The notes under the pieces were generated by a model. It made no database searches. It worked only from the letters and a program-made list of their open reading frames with translations, and had not been told where the DNA came from. Shown in pieces: positions 47,810 to 57,466 of a stretch of DNA of 64,000 bases. Origin of the DNA: Lutibacter oceani (GTDB taxonomy: Bacteria; Bacteroidota; Bacteroidia; Flavobacteriales; Flavobacteriaceae); assembly GCF_003384935.1 (NCBI RefSeq), contig NZ_QTTQ01000009.1, forward strand, positions 620,001-684,000, read 5' to 3'. The translations under genes and the position numbers were made by a program. Position 1 is the stretch's first letter; the number at the start of each line of letters is the position of its first letter.

Positions 47810-50800
47810 TTAAAAGTTAACATTTATACCAAAAGTAATAGTTCTAGATGCAAAATAATTGTATCTTCTGTCTATACCTGGTGTTAATGGATCTGCTGTT
47901 CCTCCTAAGAAACCACCATTATCTACAGAACCTCTATCTTGTAAAGATGGTTCTGGATCTGCACCCGTATAATTAGTAATTGTAAATAAATTTTGACCAC
48001 TTAATGACAATCTAACATCTTTAAAATATTTGTTATCTTCAGAAATATCAAATGTATAACCTACTGAAAAATTATCTAGCTTAACAAAATCTGCTTTTTC
48101 AACATATAAAGAACTAAATTTTGCATTTGTAATTGTTGGTTCAGCTAATTCTGTATTTACAAAATTATAAGACCCTTGACTACCTACTCTTGGCTCATAA
48201 AATACTCTAAAGTTATTTACTAAACTATGTCCAAATGCTCCTCTAAAAAATGCATTCACATCCCAATTTTTGAATGTAAGTGTATGAGACCATCCTAATT
48301 CAAAATCTGGAATACCTTTTCCTAATTTAGCCAAATCACCATCAATAACTCCATCTTCATCAGCATCAATAAGATTTCCTATTATTTGAGATGTTTGAGA
48401 AGCATCTGTATTACCATCACCATTTACATCTGCAAATACTTGGCTACCATTAACTACTTCACCTGTCCAAACAGCTCCATAAATTTGACCAATTTCTTCA
48501 CCTGGAGCAACTAATATTACTGCAGTATCATTTTGTCCCGGAGCACCTAAGTTACCTCTTAATGTTGTACTGTCAAATGAATCTAATGTTGTTTTATAAC
48601 TAGATAATACTAACCCAGAATTATATGTTAAGTTTTCTTTTTTAACAATATCAAAATTTACAGCTAATTCAAAACCTTTGGTTGATAAATCACCTCCATT
48701 TTCAACACGTGATCCTGTTGGATATACAGCAACATCCACTGCTCTTTCTAAGATGAAATCTGAAACTTTACGAGTATATAAATCTAAGGTTGCATTAAAA
48801 CGACCTGCAGAATATTCAATACCTAAGTTAGTTTCTGCTTTCTCTTCCCATTTTAAATCTGGGTTTGCATCTGTATCTTGATTAGTACTTAATAAATCTG
48901 CTGCAGGACTATATCTAGCATAAGCTAATCCATATTGCCCAGGTAATGATCCTGTAACTCCATATCCTAAACGAACTTTAAATAAGTCTGTATTATCTAA
49001 TTGTAAGTATTTATTTAAATCAACACCTAAACCAAACGCAGGAAATGTTCCCCATTTGTTATTTTCTCCTAATTTAGTTGACCCTTCTCTACGCACAGAT
49101 GCATTAAAGTAAATAGCATCATCAAATGTACCACTTACTCTACCAAAATATGCAATAATTCTTTGTTCTGGAGATCTATCACTACTAATATCAATTTGAC
49201 CAGCGTTAATTTGATCTTGAGACCACTCTAAAGCATCTAAATATTCTAAATCATCATTTGGAAAATCTCCTGCAGATAAGAAATAGTTGTTATAACTTTC
49301 TTCTTGCCAAGAATAACCACCGGTAAATTTCATATCTAATTTATCAGAAGCTTGAACATCATAATCACCGTAGATTTCAAATAATTTAAATCTGTCTTCT
49401 CCAGAAGTTAATCTTGCCAAACCTTTACGAGTTGGACTTGTAGCATTTCCTCTAAATAATGAAGTTGTTCTATAGTACTCACTATTTGTGTATTTTTTAC
49501 TTTGTTCAGAATATAATGCATTTAAAGCTAAATTATCCGAAAGAGAATATTTAAATTTAGCACTATAAGTAAATTCGTTTCTACTACCTTTATTAATGTT
49601 TTGATTAATTATTGAAACTGGATTAAAACTATCAAACAATCCTAAAGTTTCAAAATATCCTCCATAAGGTTCTGCATTGAATGGATAAGGTGAACCAACA
49701 CCATAAACTGGAGCAGTAGGATTATAAAGAACTGCATAACGTAATGCTTCATTAAAACCAAAGTCAGAATCTCTTTTTGTATAAGAAGCATTAAAATCTA
49801 CTTTTAATTTATCATCTAAAATTGTAGTCCCTGCATTAAGTCTTGTATTAAACTGGTTAAAACCACTTTTATTTAAAATACCTTGAGCATCTCTAAAGTT
49901 TGTAGAAACTCTAAATTTAGTTTGGTCATAACCACCAGCAATAGAAACATTATGAATGTTTGAAACAGCATCTCTTGTTACCAAATCAGTCCAATCAGTT
50001 CTACTTCCTAAGTCTGTACCTCCTGCAGCAGCAAATTCATCTCCTGTTAATGTATCTATACTATTATTAATAGAAGCAACAGCAACAGAACCATTATAAG
50101 AAACTTGTGTGCTTCCAGATTTACCCGCTTTTGTTGTCACTATAATAACACCACTAGAACCACGAGAACCATAAATAGCAGCAGCAGAACCATCTTTTAA
50201 AACAGTCATGCTAGCAATATCACTAGGGTCAATATTATTTAAAGAAGCTCCAATTACACCATCAATTACAATTAAAGGTGATGAATTTGATCCAACAGTA
50301 GAAATACCTCTTAAACGGATAACTGCATCATCATTTGGATTACCTCCTTTATTATAAATACTTAAACCGGCTACTTTACCTTGAAGTAATTCAGAAGGAT
50401 TGTTAATTGTACCCTTATTAAATTCTTCTTCTCCTACTTGAGTTACAGAAGAAGTAATTTCTTTTTTGGTTGTACTACCATAACCAACTACAACAACTTC
50501 ATCAAGTTGTGCAGCATCTTCAGCTAACACTACATTAATAGTAGATTGTCCATTAACTGGAACATTTTGAGTTGCAAAACCAACATAACTAAAAGTTAGT
50601 ATTGCATCAGAAGCCACATTATCAATAGAGAAATTTCCATCAAAATCTGTTTGAGTTCCTTTATTTGTTCCTTGAACTAAAATGTTTACACCTGGTAAAG
50701 GTGCCCCATTAGAATCTGTAACCGAACCACTTATTGATTGTTGTACAGGTTTTATTGCGTCGTCTTTTGTCTCCAACACAGTTTCTGTGTTAAATGAATA

Positions 50801-50914
50801 AGTACTTGCATGAACTTCAAAAAATGAAATTGCAATCAGCATTGCAAAAATTCTCATTTTTAAACTCCAATTAGCAGGGCGACGTAGCACCCCATTAGTC
50901 ATGATTTTTTTCAT
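47810..50914 (-). CDS. SusC/RagA-family TonB-dependent outer-membrane transporter
   Basis: This 1,034-residue outer-membrane importer has a long n-region and signal peptide (MKKIMTNGVLRR, MRIFAMLIAISFFEVHAS), common in this family. A carboxypeptidase-like domain (GSVTDSNGAPLPGVNILVQG, residues about 64-140) is followed by the TonB box region DEVVVVGYGS and a plug with the SusC signature GSAAAIYGSRGSSGVIIVTT. A 22-strand barrel ends in ASRTITFGINVNF. With SusD it imports an oligosaccharide using energy from TonB. The gene is divergent from LacI regulator 2 with tandem operator boxes between them. The gap to the regulator start is unusually long (about 540 bp), so the mRNA may have a long leader. 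Confidence 0.95.
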   Translation of the reverse strand: MKKIMTNGVLRRPANWSLKMRIFAMLIAISFFEVHASTYSFNTETVLETKDDAIKPVQQSISGSVTDSNGAPLPGVNILVQGTNKGTQTDFDGNFSIDNVASDAILTFSYVGFATQNVPVNGQSTINVVLAEDAAQLDEVVVVGYGSTTKKEITSSVTQVGEEEFNKGTINNPSELLQGKVAGLSIYNKGGNPNDDAVIRLRGISTVGSNSSPLIVIDGVIGASLNNIDPSDIASMTVLKDGSAAAIYGSRGSSGVIIVTTKAGKSGSTQVSYNGSVAVASINNSIDTLTGDEFAAAGGTDLGSRTDWTDLVTRDAVSNIHNVSIAGGYDQTKFRVSTNFRDAQGILNKSGFNQFNTRLNAGTTILDDKLKVDFNASYTKRDSDFGFNEALRYAVLYNPTAPVYGVGSPYPFNAEPYGGYFETLGLFDSFNPVSIINQNINKGSRNEFTYSAKFKYSLSDNLALNALYSEQSKKYTNSEYYRTTSLFRGNATSPTRKGLARLTSGEDRFKLFEIYGDYDVQASDKLDMKFTGGYSWQEESYNNYFLSAGDFPNDDLEYLDALEWSQDQINAGQIDISSDRSPEQRIIAYFGRVSGTFDDAIYFNASVRREGSTKLGENNKWGTFPAFGLGVDLNKYLQLDNTDLFKVRLGYGVTGSLPGQYGLAYARYSPAADLLSTNQDTDANPDLKWEEKAETNLGIEYSAGRFNATLDLYTRKVSDFILERAVDVAVYPTGSRVENGGDLSTKGFELAVNFDIVKKENLTYNSGLVLSSYKTTLDSFDSTTLRGNLGAPGQNDTAVILVAPGEEIGQIYGAVWTGEVVNGSQVFADVNGDGNTDASQTSQIIGNLIDADEDGVIDGDLAKLGKGIPDFELGWSHTLTFKNWDVNAFFRGAFGHSLVNNFRVFYEPRVGSQGSYNFVNTELAEPTITNAKFSSLYVEKADFVKLDNFSVGYTFDISEDNKYFKDVRLSLSGQNLFTITNYTGADPEPSLQDRGSVDNGGFLGGTADPLTPGIDRRYNYFASRTITFGINVNF

Positions 50915-51274
50915 ACGTTTGATATGTTAGTAGTTTAATAATTTTTTGGATCTTTTAGAATGAACTCTAAAATTTTTCATTTTTTTTAGATTTCCTTCGT
51001 TGGTATAATTAGTTTGTTTTTCATGAGGTTTAGTCATAGGCGAAATTAAATTTAATATTCTTTGAGTTTAGTTAATTAATTAATAGGCAAATTCTTGTAT
51101 CACTTTAAAAGTGTAATGAAGAAAAAAGTATCTTCTTCAATTGTCATCAAACTTATTCTTTAATAAGTGTTTTTTTTAAACTTCTAAACCAATTTTTTAA
51201 GTAAAAAAAATTAACATTTATTTAAGAGTTCCAAAAAAAAAACAATATCAATGAATTAACTTCTTTTTTTTTGC

Positions 51275-51309
51275 CGAAAACGATTTCGATTATACCGAAA
51301 ACGATTTCG
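51275..51309. promoter_or_regulatory. Tandem LacI-type operators between susC and lacI2
   Basis: Two identical boxes CGAAAACGATTTCG, at 51275-51288 and 51296-51309, start 21 bp apart in direct orientation, with near-identical flanks (GCCGAAAA... and ACCGAAAA...). They are the same sequence as the box in front of lacI1 and lie 145-180 bp from the lacI2 start and about 360 bp from susC. Confidence 0.8.
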
Positions 51310-51331
51310 ATTTTCGTCAATTTCATTGATT

Positions 51332-51364
51332 TTTAATGTATATTTAACAAGTATATACATTAAA
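51332..51364. promoter_or_regulatory. Inverted repeat upstream of lacI2
   Basis: A 12-bp inverted repeat (TTTAATGTATAT at 51332-51343 and ATATACATTAAA at 51353-51364, 9 bases between) lies 90-122 bp before the lacI2 ATG. It is unlike the CGAAA-type boxes and could be a second regulator site or simply AT-rich promoter DNA. Confidence 0.35.
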
Positions 51365-51453
51365 TTAACCTAAATAGTGTTATTTTTTATCCAAAACAAA
51401 ATTATAACTGAATAAAAACATATACATTTAGAGCCTAATAATTGTTTAATAGA

Positions 51454-52476
51454 ATGAAACCAATAACTTTAAAAGACTTAGCACTTAAATTAAACATCTC
51501 AGTTACAACAGTTTCCAAGGCTTTAAAAGGTTATAGCGATGTTAGCAAGTCTACTCGAGATGCTGTTTTTGCTTTAGCTGAAGAAATGAATTATACACCT
51601 AACTCTGTTGCTGTAAATTTAAGAACAAGACAAACAAATACTATTGGGGTAATTATTCCAACAATTGTTCATCAGTTTTTTTCTAAAGTAATAGATGGTA
51701 TTATTGAAGAAGCAGAAAAAAAAGGATATTTGGTTATTACACTACAATCAAACGAATCAGTAAAACTAGAAAAAAAACAAATAGACTTACTTTTAAATAA
51801 AAGAGTAGATGGAATTTTAATATCTCTTGCAAATGATCAAAAAGAAATTAAACATTTACAAAAAGTAATCAATAAAAAAACACCACTTGTTTTATTCGAC
51901 AAAATTTCAAAATCATTAGTATGTTCAAAAGTTGTTATTAATGATCGTGAGGCAGCCTACAATGCAGTTACTCACTTAATACAATCTGGTTGCAAAAAAA
52001 TAGCACATTTTAGAGGGCCATTAAATCCACAAAATTCAATTGACAGGTACTTAGGATACAGAAAAGCTTTAGAGGATAATAATATTAAATTTGATAAATC
52101 TTTGATTTATACCTGTGAAGATGTCTCTTTTGAAGAAGGTTATAAATTTGCAGAAGATATTTATGAAAAAAACAAGGACATTGATGCTGTTTTTGCTATA
52201 ACCGATTTAGTTGCTGTTGGTGCAATTGCATATTTTAATGAAAATAATATTGCTGTTCCAAATCAAATCTCAGTAATTGGTTTTAGTAATTGGTTTATGT
52301 CTTCAGTAATTTCACCATCATTAACTACAGTTGACCAACCTGGTTATAAAATGGGAAAAAAAGCATTGAAATTATTGTTTAAAGAAATGAATGCTCAAAA
52401 AAAAGGAAAAGAATTTATACCTGAAACAATTGTGTTACCTACTAAAATAATTAAAAGAAATTCAACCCTTATTTAA
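51454..52476 (+). CDS. LacI-family transcription regulator 2
   Basis: This 340-residue regulator starts at ATG 51454; a TTG 12 bp upstream is less likely because the paralogue at 23202 begins with the same MKPITLKD. The LacI helix-turn-helix ([20 protein letters not shown]), hinge ([13 protein letters not shown]) and sensor domain ([41 protein letters not shown]) are complete. The segment from [10 protein letters not shown] through LKGYSDVS is identical in both regulators, so both should read the same operators. It is divergent from susC, with two perfect boxes between them, and ends tail to tail with queG with a 4-bp overlap. The inducer is unknown but should come from the substrate of the SusCD system. 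Confidence 0.93.
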   Translation: MKPITLKDLALKLNISVTTVSKALKGYSDVSKSTRDAVFALAEEMNYTPNSVAVNLRTRQTNTIGVIIPTIVHQFFSKVIDGIIEEAEKKGYLVITLQSNESVKLEKKQIDLLLNKRVDGILISLANDQKEIKHLQKVINKKTPLVLFDKISKSLVCSKVVINDREAAYNAVTHLIQSGCKKIAHFRGPLNPQNSIDRYLGYRKALEDNNIKFDKSLIYTCEDVSFEEGYKFAEDIYEKNKDIDAVFAITDLVAVGAIAYFNENNIAVPNQISVIGFSNWFMSSVISPSLTTVDQPGYKMGKKALKLLFKEMNAQKKGKEFIPETIVLPTKIIKRNSTLI

Positions 52477-53399
52477 TCTTTTAAAAATTGAATATTTCTA
52501 TTTAAACCTGAGAATTTTGTGCGTTTTACAGCCGATTTATTAAACACGGTTTTAAAAACTGTTTCAGTAATTTCTTGCCAATCATTTTTTGTCATTAATA
52601 ATAAATCAGGATGTGAATTAAATTTTTCTTCGGAATGTGGTTTTGAAAAGCGATTCCACGGACAAACATCTTGGCAAATATCACAGCCAAACATCCAATC
52701 TTCAAATTTTCCATGCATTGAAGGCGGAATTTCATCCTTTAATTCAATAGTAAAGTATGAAATACATTTACTACCATCAACAGTATTATTTTGTAAAATT
52801 GCTTCTGTAGGACAAGCATCTATACATTTTGTACAAGTTCCGCAATGGTCTGTTGAAAAAGGATTATCATATGCTAGTTCAACATCTAATATTAATTCAG
52901 CTAAAAAGAAAAAAGAACCTTTATTTTTTTGAATTAACAACGAATGTTTTCCTTGCCAACCTAAACCAGCCTTTTGTGCCCAAGCACGTTCTAAAACTGG
53001 TGCAGAATCCACAAAAGCACGTCCATTAATTTCACCAATAGTTTGTTTAATAAAAAAAATAAGTTCTTTTAGTTTGGCTTTTAATACGTGATGATAGTCT
53101 TCACCATAAGCATACTTTGCAATTTTATACGTTGAATCATCTTGAATTTCTTTTGGAAAATAATTAAACGATAAGCTAATTACCGTTTTTGCATCGTCAA
53201 CTAATAATCTGGGATCAAGTCTTTTGTCAAAATAATTTTCCATGTATTGCATTTTTCCATGGTATCCATTTTTTAACCATTGCTCTAAATTAGAAGCTTC
53301 TTCCTGTAAAAAATCTGCTTTGGCAATGCCACAACTCTCAAAACCCAAACGTTTTGATTCTTGTTTAATTAAATTAGAATATGTTTGTAGTTTATTCAC
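52473..53399 (-). CDS. queG: Epoxyqueuosine reductase QueG
   Basis: This 308-residue cytoplasmic iron-sulfur, cobalamin-dependent enzyme performs the last step of queuosine synthesis, reducing epoxyqueuosine in tRNA. Typical stretches are [14 protein letters not shown] at the start, [20 protein letters not shown] with the catalytic aspartate region, and two 4Fe-4S motifs, [13 protein letters not shown] and [11 protein letters not shown]. The only usable start is GTG at 53399, because an in-frame TAG lies immediately before it and the next ATG is about 50 residues in. The length fits the shorter Bacteroidetes form without the C-terminal HEAT repeats of longer QueG proteins. It is unrelated to the sugar genes and marks the right end of that island. 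Confidence 0.95.
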   Translation of the reverse strand: MNKLQTYSNLIKQESKRLGFESCGIAKADFLQEEASNLEQWLKNGYHGKMQYMENYFDKRLDPRLLVDDAKTVISLSFNYFPKEIQDDSTYKIAKYAYGEDYHHVLKAKLKELIFFIKQTIGEINGRAFVDSAPVLERAWAQKAGLGWQGKHSLLIQKNKGSFFFLAELILDVELAYDNPFSTDHCGTCTKCIDACPTEAILQNNTVDGSKCISYFTIELKDEIPPSMHGKFEDWMFGCDICQDVCPWNRFSKPHSEEKFNSHPDLLLMTKNDWQEITETVFKTVFNKSAVKRTKFSGLNRNIQFLKD

Positions 53400-53453
53400 C
53401 TAAACAAAAATAGAAAAACCTTTGAAATATCTTTTATAAGAATCTTTACTCCT

Positions 53454-54422
53454 TTATTTTAAAGGGCGTCTTTTTATCATTCCTCCCTTAGTATCTTTAA
53501 TACTATTCATAATAATAAAAGCTGAAGAATCAATTTTATCAATTTCTGTTTTTAATTTTGCGATTTCTAATCGTGTAATTACTGTGTAAATAATATCAAT
53601 TTCTGTCAAAGCATTACCCTTTTTACCAAAACCTCCCTTACCTGCATAAATAGTAACACCTCTCCCTAAACTTTCAGTAATCATTAATCTTATTTGTTCG
53701 CTTTCTGAAGAAATAATTGTTATTCCAGTATATTCTTCAACACCTTCAATAACAAAATCTACTGTTTTTGCCGCTGCCATATAGGTTAGCATGGCATATA
53801 ATGCAATTTCAATTGACAAAATATAAGCCCCAAAGGAAAAAATTAAAATATTGAATAGCAATATAATATCACCAATGGTTAAACCTGTTTTTTTACTTAA
53901 ATAAATTGCTAAAACTTCGGTTCCATCAATAACAGCGCCTCCTCTTATTGCCATTCCAATTCCTGCACCTAAGAAAAAACCGCCAAAAACAGCAATCAAT
54001 AATTTATCTGAAGTTACTAATGGATATGGTATAAAATGTACAATTAAAGCTAGTCCAACAATTGCCAAAATACTTTTTAATGCAAATTGTTTTCCTATTT
54101 GTGAATAACCTAAAATTATAAATGGAAAATTAACAACAATAATTAAAATTGATAGTGAAAATTTTGTAGTTTCAGATATTAATAAAGAAATTCCCATAGC
54201 GCCTCCATCAATGAATGAATTCGGTAATAAAAAACCTTTTAAACCAAAACCTGCAGAAATAATTCCAATTACAATAAAAAACGAATCGCTTAGGAAATGT
54301 GAAATACGAACTTCAAAAAGTTTTACTTCCTTTAATAATTGTTTTTCGTTGGTTTGAGAATGTTTCTTTTTAAAATTAGCCTTAAATCTTTCAATAATTA
54401 ATTGTTGAAAAATGTTTCTCAT
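53454..54422 (-). CDS. YitT-family membrane protein
   Basis: This 322-residue protein has about five to six membrane helices in the YitT/DUF161 region (AGFGLKGFLLPNSFIDGGAM, GAGIGMAIRGGAVIDGTEVL, VEGVEEYTGI-like junction at VIEGVEEYTGITIIS) and a cytoplasmic C-terminal DUF2179 domain (GRGVTIYAGKGGFGKKGNAL, LEIAKLKTEIDKIDSSAF). Family members are widespread in Bacteroidetes and Firmicutes, with no agreed transport substrate. A hydrophilic N-terminal stretch of about 45 residues precedes the first helix. It lies between queG and the molybdoenzyme, separated from the latter by a terminator, so a functional link is not implied. Confidence 0.9.
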   Translation of the reverse strand: MRNIFQQLIIERFKANFKKKHSQTNEKQLLKEVKLFEVRISHFLSDSFFIVIGIISAGFGLKGFLLPNSFIDGGAMGISLLISETTKFSLSILIIVVNFPFIILGYSQIGKQFALKSILAIVGLALIVHFIPYPLVTSDKLLIAVFGGFFLGAGIGMAIRGGAVIDGTEVLAIYLSKKTGLTIGDIILLFNILIFSFGAYILSIEIALYAMLTYMAAAKTVDFVIEGVEEYTGITIISSESEQIRLMITESLGRGVTIYAGKGGFGKKGNALTEIDIIYTVITRLEIAKLKTEIDKIDSSAFIIMNSIKDTKGGMIKRRPLK

Positions 54423-54515
54423 ATAATAAAACTTGATTTTTAGTTAGTTTTTCGAAGGTAGCTATTTGTTTTATTTTTAGTGAAAATAAAATATTATTTT
54501 TTTATCATTTTTCAA

Positions 54516-54544
54516 AAAAAATCCCGCACAAAGCGGGATTTTTT
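54516..54544 (-). terminator. Hairpin terminator after the molybdoenzyme gene
   Basis: A 12-bp inverted repeat with a GC-rich core (ATCCCGC / GCGGGAT, loop ACAAA) and A and T tails starts 5 bp beyond the stop of the molybdopterin oxidoreductase gene. It is a classical intrinsic terminator and can work in both directions. Confidence 0.85.
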
Positions 54545-54548
54545 ATCT

Positions 54549-57449
54549 CTATTTTTCTTCTTTTGGAATATAATAACAACCGCCAGGAGATTTATCTGGT
54601 GTAAATGCTCTATTAAACCAAAGCGGTCTGCGTTCTCCGTTTGGTCCAGGAGCAGGACGTGTCATTGCCAACCATTCTTTGTATATTTCATGAGATTTAT
54701 TTGTATCCACAAAAATATCCCCATAGTTTTCACCTTGCTTAGGTTTTTCAATACGCACACGTTGATGCCAGCAATGCATACCACTTATAGGATCTGGATG
54801 TACTGCGTGTGTTATATTTTGATGTACACCTCCATCTTTCCAAAATATTCTTTTTGAATCTTTATCGGAAGATTCAAAAGGTTTAATTCCAGAAATGGTA
54901 TTCATTTTCCACCCACCTTTTCCATCACCTTCAATATTTACGGTATTGGTAGCCCATCGGTTTCCAATTTTATCTTGTGGTCTGCGCCAACGCCCAATAT
55001 GATGCGAACAAGCTACTACACCGGGTTTCATACTTTGGGTTACCCAAACTTTGTCAATAAAATAACCTATATCGGTATTCATTTTTACCAAATCTCCTGT
55101 TTTAAAGTTCCATTTTGCGGCATCATCAGGGTGCATCCAAATTGGATTTCTATTGGAGATTTCAACCAACCATTTAGCATTTCCAGAACGTGAATGGATT
55201 AAAGTTGGTAATCTAAATGTTGGAACCAATACATATTCACCTTTTGATTTATCTAAATTATCATTATGAATATGGCTTTTAATATATTGTGGTGTAGCAT
55301 ACTCTGGCCATTTCCAATCTACCATTGTTTGCGAATAGAATTCATTTTTACGCGATGGTGTTGGAAAACCAACCACAGCCTTTCCATTTACCATTACTCC
55401 AATTGGATTCCCATCTTTAGTAATTACGTCAGTAATTTTATCAACTTTTGTTCCTTTTAATTCTTCTTTAGTAAGTGGTGTTTCGTTTTTCTTGTAAGAT
55501 TCACCTTTTTCAATTTCAAAAGCACCATATTTTTGCATGTATTGTAGTTCGGTTAAACCTTCAGCTTTTGCTTTTTCAGGCAAGCCTTTTACACGTTCAA
55601 AAATGTATTGATAATATTCATTAATGGTGATTTTTTCTCCTGGTCGGTATGGTGATTCAAAAGTTTTACGAATTCCCATACTTCCATCAGGATCAATTCT
55701 CCAACTTAATTCAATCCAAAATTCATCTTCTTCCCAAACCTCGCCCGGATTTGCCTGATAGGTGAATTCAACAGGTTTTCCGTTTCTTCGAGCAGCCTCT
55801 CTTAAAACTGGCTGACGAAATGCTACCCACGTTCCACCGTGTGTTGCATAACTATTTAAATCATGGCGTTCAGAAGCTAACCCCATTGGTAACACAAAAT
55901 CGGCATAAAAAGCAGTTTCATTCCAAGTTGGTGTTAATGCTGTATGCAAACCAAATTTGGTTTCATCAGAGAACATTTCCATCCATGTAAATCCATCAGG
56001 ATAGGTCCAAACTGGGTTGAATACTCTTGAAAAATAGACATCCATTTTTCCCCTGCCTTCTTTTAAGAAATGTGGCAATAACTGACTCATTTCAAAAAAT
56101 GCTAAAGGATATTCTTTTGGAAAATGTAATTCGTTCCAAAATTTTTGAGGTTTTGGTTTATTCGGTTGAGTTGGACCAAATTTATTCCAAGAGTTTGGAG
56201 AAGTTCCTCCTTTTGCACCAACAGCACCAGTAAGTGCAGTTAAAAAATGTAAACAACGTGCAACAGCCCAACCACCTAAGTTTGATGCTCCTGCAGCTCT
56301 CCAGTTATGCGATGCAAAACGTTCACCTGCTTCGCCAATTTTTTGAGCAATTTCACGAATCATTTCAGCTTTTACTCCAGATTCTTTTTCAGCAAATTCA
56401 GGCGTAAATTCTTTATATTCATCAATCATTGCTGCAATATAATTTTCAAAAGTAACTTCCTTGTCGGAATGTCTTGCTTTTAAATATTCTTGCCAGTTTG
56501 TCCAATTTTCAAGGTAAGCTCTATTGTACAATTTATTTTGTAAAATATACAAAGCCATAGCTAATAAAACCGCAGCCTCAGTTCCCGGATATGATGGCAA
56601 CCAATAATCTGACATACTTGCTGTATTTGACAAGCGAGGATCCATTGTTGCTAATTTTGCCCCTTTCATTTTACCTTCAATAATACGTTGCGCATGCGGG
56701 TTGAAATAATGTCCGGATTCTAAATGTGCAGATACTAATAAAATAAATTTCGCTTCTGCATGGTCTGGTGAAGGTCTATCATACCCATACCATAAATTGT
56801 ATCCAAAACGTGCTCCGGAAGAGCATATATTTGTATGTGAATTATGACCATCTATTCCCCAACCTTGCAAAATCCAATTCATAAATTTTTCATGTCCTGG
56901 TCTTCCTACATGGTATGCGATTTCATTTTGCCTGTTTTCTTTTAATGCTTTTCTAATTCTTGCAGCTATGGTATCTAAGGCATCATCCCAAGTAACACGT
57001 TCCCATTCTCCTTCGCCTCGTTTTCCTTTTCTTTTTAAAGGAAATAAAATACGATCCGGATCGGTAATTTGATTGATAGTTGCAGGCCCTTTGGCGCAGT
57101 TTCTACCTCTACTTCCTGGATGATACGGATTCCCTTCAAACTTCTTAACTTCTTGGGTTTCTTTATCAATAAATGCTGTTAATCCACAAGCACTTTCACA
57201 GTTGAAACAAGTTGTGGGTACAATTTGATAGGTTTTTTTCTCTTTTTTAGGCCAAACTTTTGGATTGTATTCTACCCAATTATCCCATTTTTCTGGTGGA
57301 GGGAAGTTTTCATACATCTGAGCAACCTCTTCATCTGTAAAATGACGCATATCATTTTCAAACTCTTGGTAGCCTTCTTTATGCAAATTAGGTATAATTC
57401 CTAATTTTTCAGCAATTCCTTCTATAAACGATGGTTTTTTATATCCCAT
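54549..57449 (-). CDS. Molybdopterin oxidoreductase, SoeA/PsrA-like catalytic subunit
   Basis: This 966-residue enzyme of the DMSO reductase superfamily has a 4Fe-4S motif at Cys81, Cys84, Cys88 and Cys118 (TTCFNCESACGL ... GRNCAKG), the bis-MGD binding core (HVGRPGHEKF, SHTNICSSGARFG, MDPRLSNTASMSDYW) and a C-terminal cofactor domain (MHPDDAAKWNFKTGDLVKMN, ACSHHIGRW). Cys209 in NICSSG is the likely molybdenum ligand. No twin-arginine signal is present, so the active site should be cytoplasmic, as in SoeA sulfite dehydrogenases; PsrA and PhsA are exported. It is 17 bp downstream of a fused ferredoxin/NrfD subunit, and moaD and moaE lie nearby. Oxidation of sulfite or another reduced sulfur compound is a reasonable guess, but formate and other substrates are not excluded. 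Confidence 0.85.
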   Translation of the reverse strand: MGYKKPSFIEGIAEKLGIIPNLHKEGYQEFENDMRHFTDEEVAQMYENFPPPEKWDNWVEYNPKVWPKKEKKTYQIVPTTCFNCESACGLTAFIDKETQEVKKFEGNPYHPGSRGRNCAKGPATINQITDPDRILFPLKRKGKRGEGEWERVTWDDALDTIAARIRKALKENRQNEIAYHVGRPGHEKFMNWILQGWGIDGHNSHTNICSSGARFGYNLWYGYDRPSPDHAEAKFILLVSAHLESGHYFNPHAQRIIEGKMKGAKLATMDPRLSNTASMSDYWLPSYPGTEAAVLLAMALYILQNKLYNRAYLENWTNWQEYLKARHSDKEVTFENYIAAMIDEYKEFTPEFAEKESGVKAEMIREIAQKIGEAGERFASHNWRAAGASNLGGWAVARCLHFLTALTGAVGAKGGTSPNSWNKFGPTQPNKPKPQKFWNELHFPKEYPLAFFEMSQLLPHFLKEGRGKMDVYFSRVFNPVWTYPDGFTWMEMFSDETKFGLHTALTPTWNETAFYADFVLPMGLASERHDLNSYATHGGTWVAFRQPVLREAARRNGKPVEFTYQANPGEVWEEDEFWIELSWRIDPDGSMGIRKTFESPYRPGEKITINEYYQYIFERVKGLPEKAKAEGLTELQYMQKYGAFEIEKGESYKKNETPLTKEELKGTKVDKITDVITKDGNPIGVMVNGKAVVGFPTPSRKNEFYSQTMVDWKWPEYATPQYIKSHIHNDNLDKSKGEYVLVPTFRLPTLIHSRSGNAKWLVEISNRNPIWMHPDDAAKWNFKTGDLVKMNTDIGYFIDKVWVTQSMKPGVVACSHHIGRWRRPQDKIGNRWATNTVNIEGDGKGGWKMNTISGIKPFESSDKDSKRIFWKDGGVHQNITHAVHPDPISGMHCWHQRVRIEKPKQGENYGDIFVDTNKSHEIYKEWLAMTRPAPGPNGERRPLWFNRAFTPDKSPGGCYYIPKEEK

Positions 57450-57466
57450 GACTTTCTGTTTTTAAA

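Larger units (their letters stand above)
50915..51453. other. Long divergent regulatory region between susC and lacI2
   Basis: This 539-bp gap contains no convincing gene. It holds two tandem operator boxes (51275-51309), a separate inverted repeat (51332-51364), and a minus-strand TAAGTTTG at 51148-51155 that fits the -7 consensus and would give susC a leader of about 225 bases. It also holds a 36-codon basic reading frame at 50927-51037 on the minus strand (MTKPHEKQTNYTNEG start, KKMKNFRVHSKRSKK near the end), whose coding status is doubtful. The rest is very AT-rich, with A and T tracts. Confidence 0.5.
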
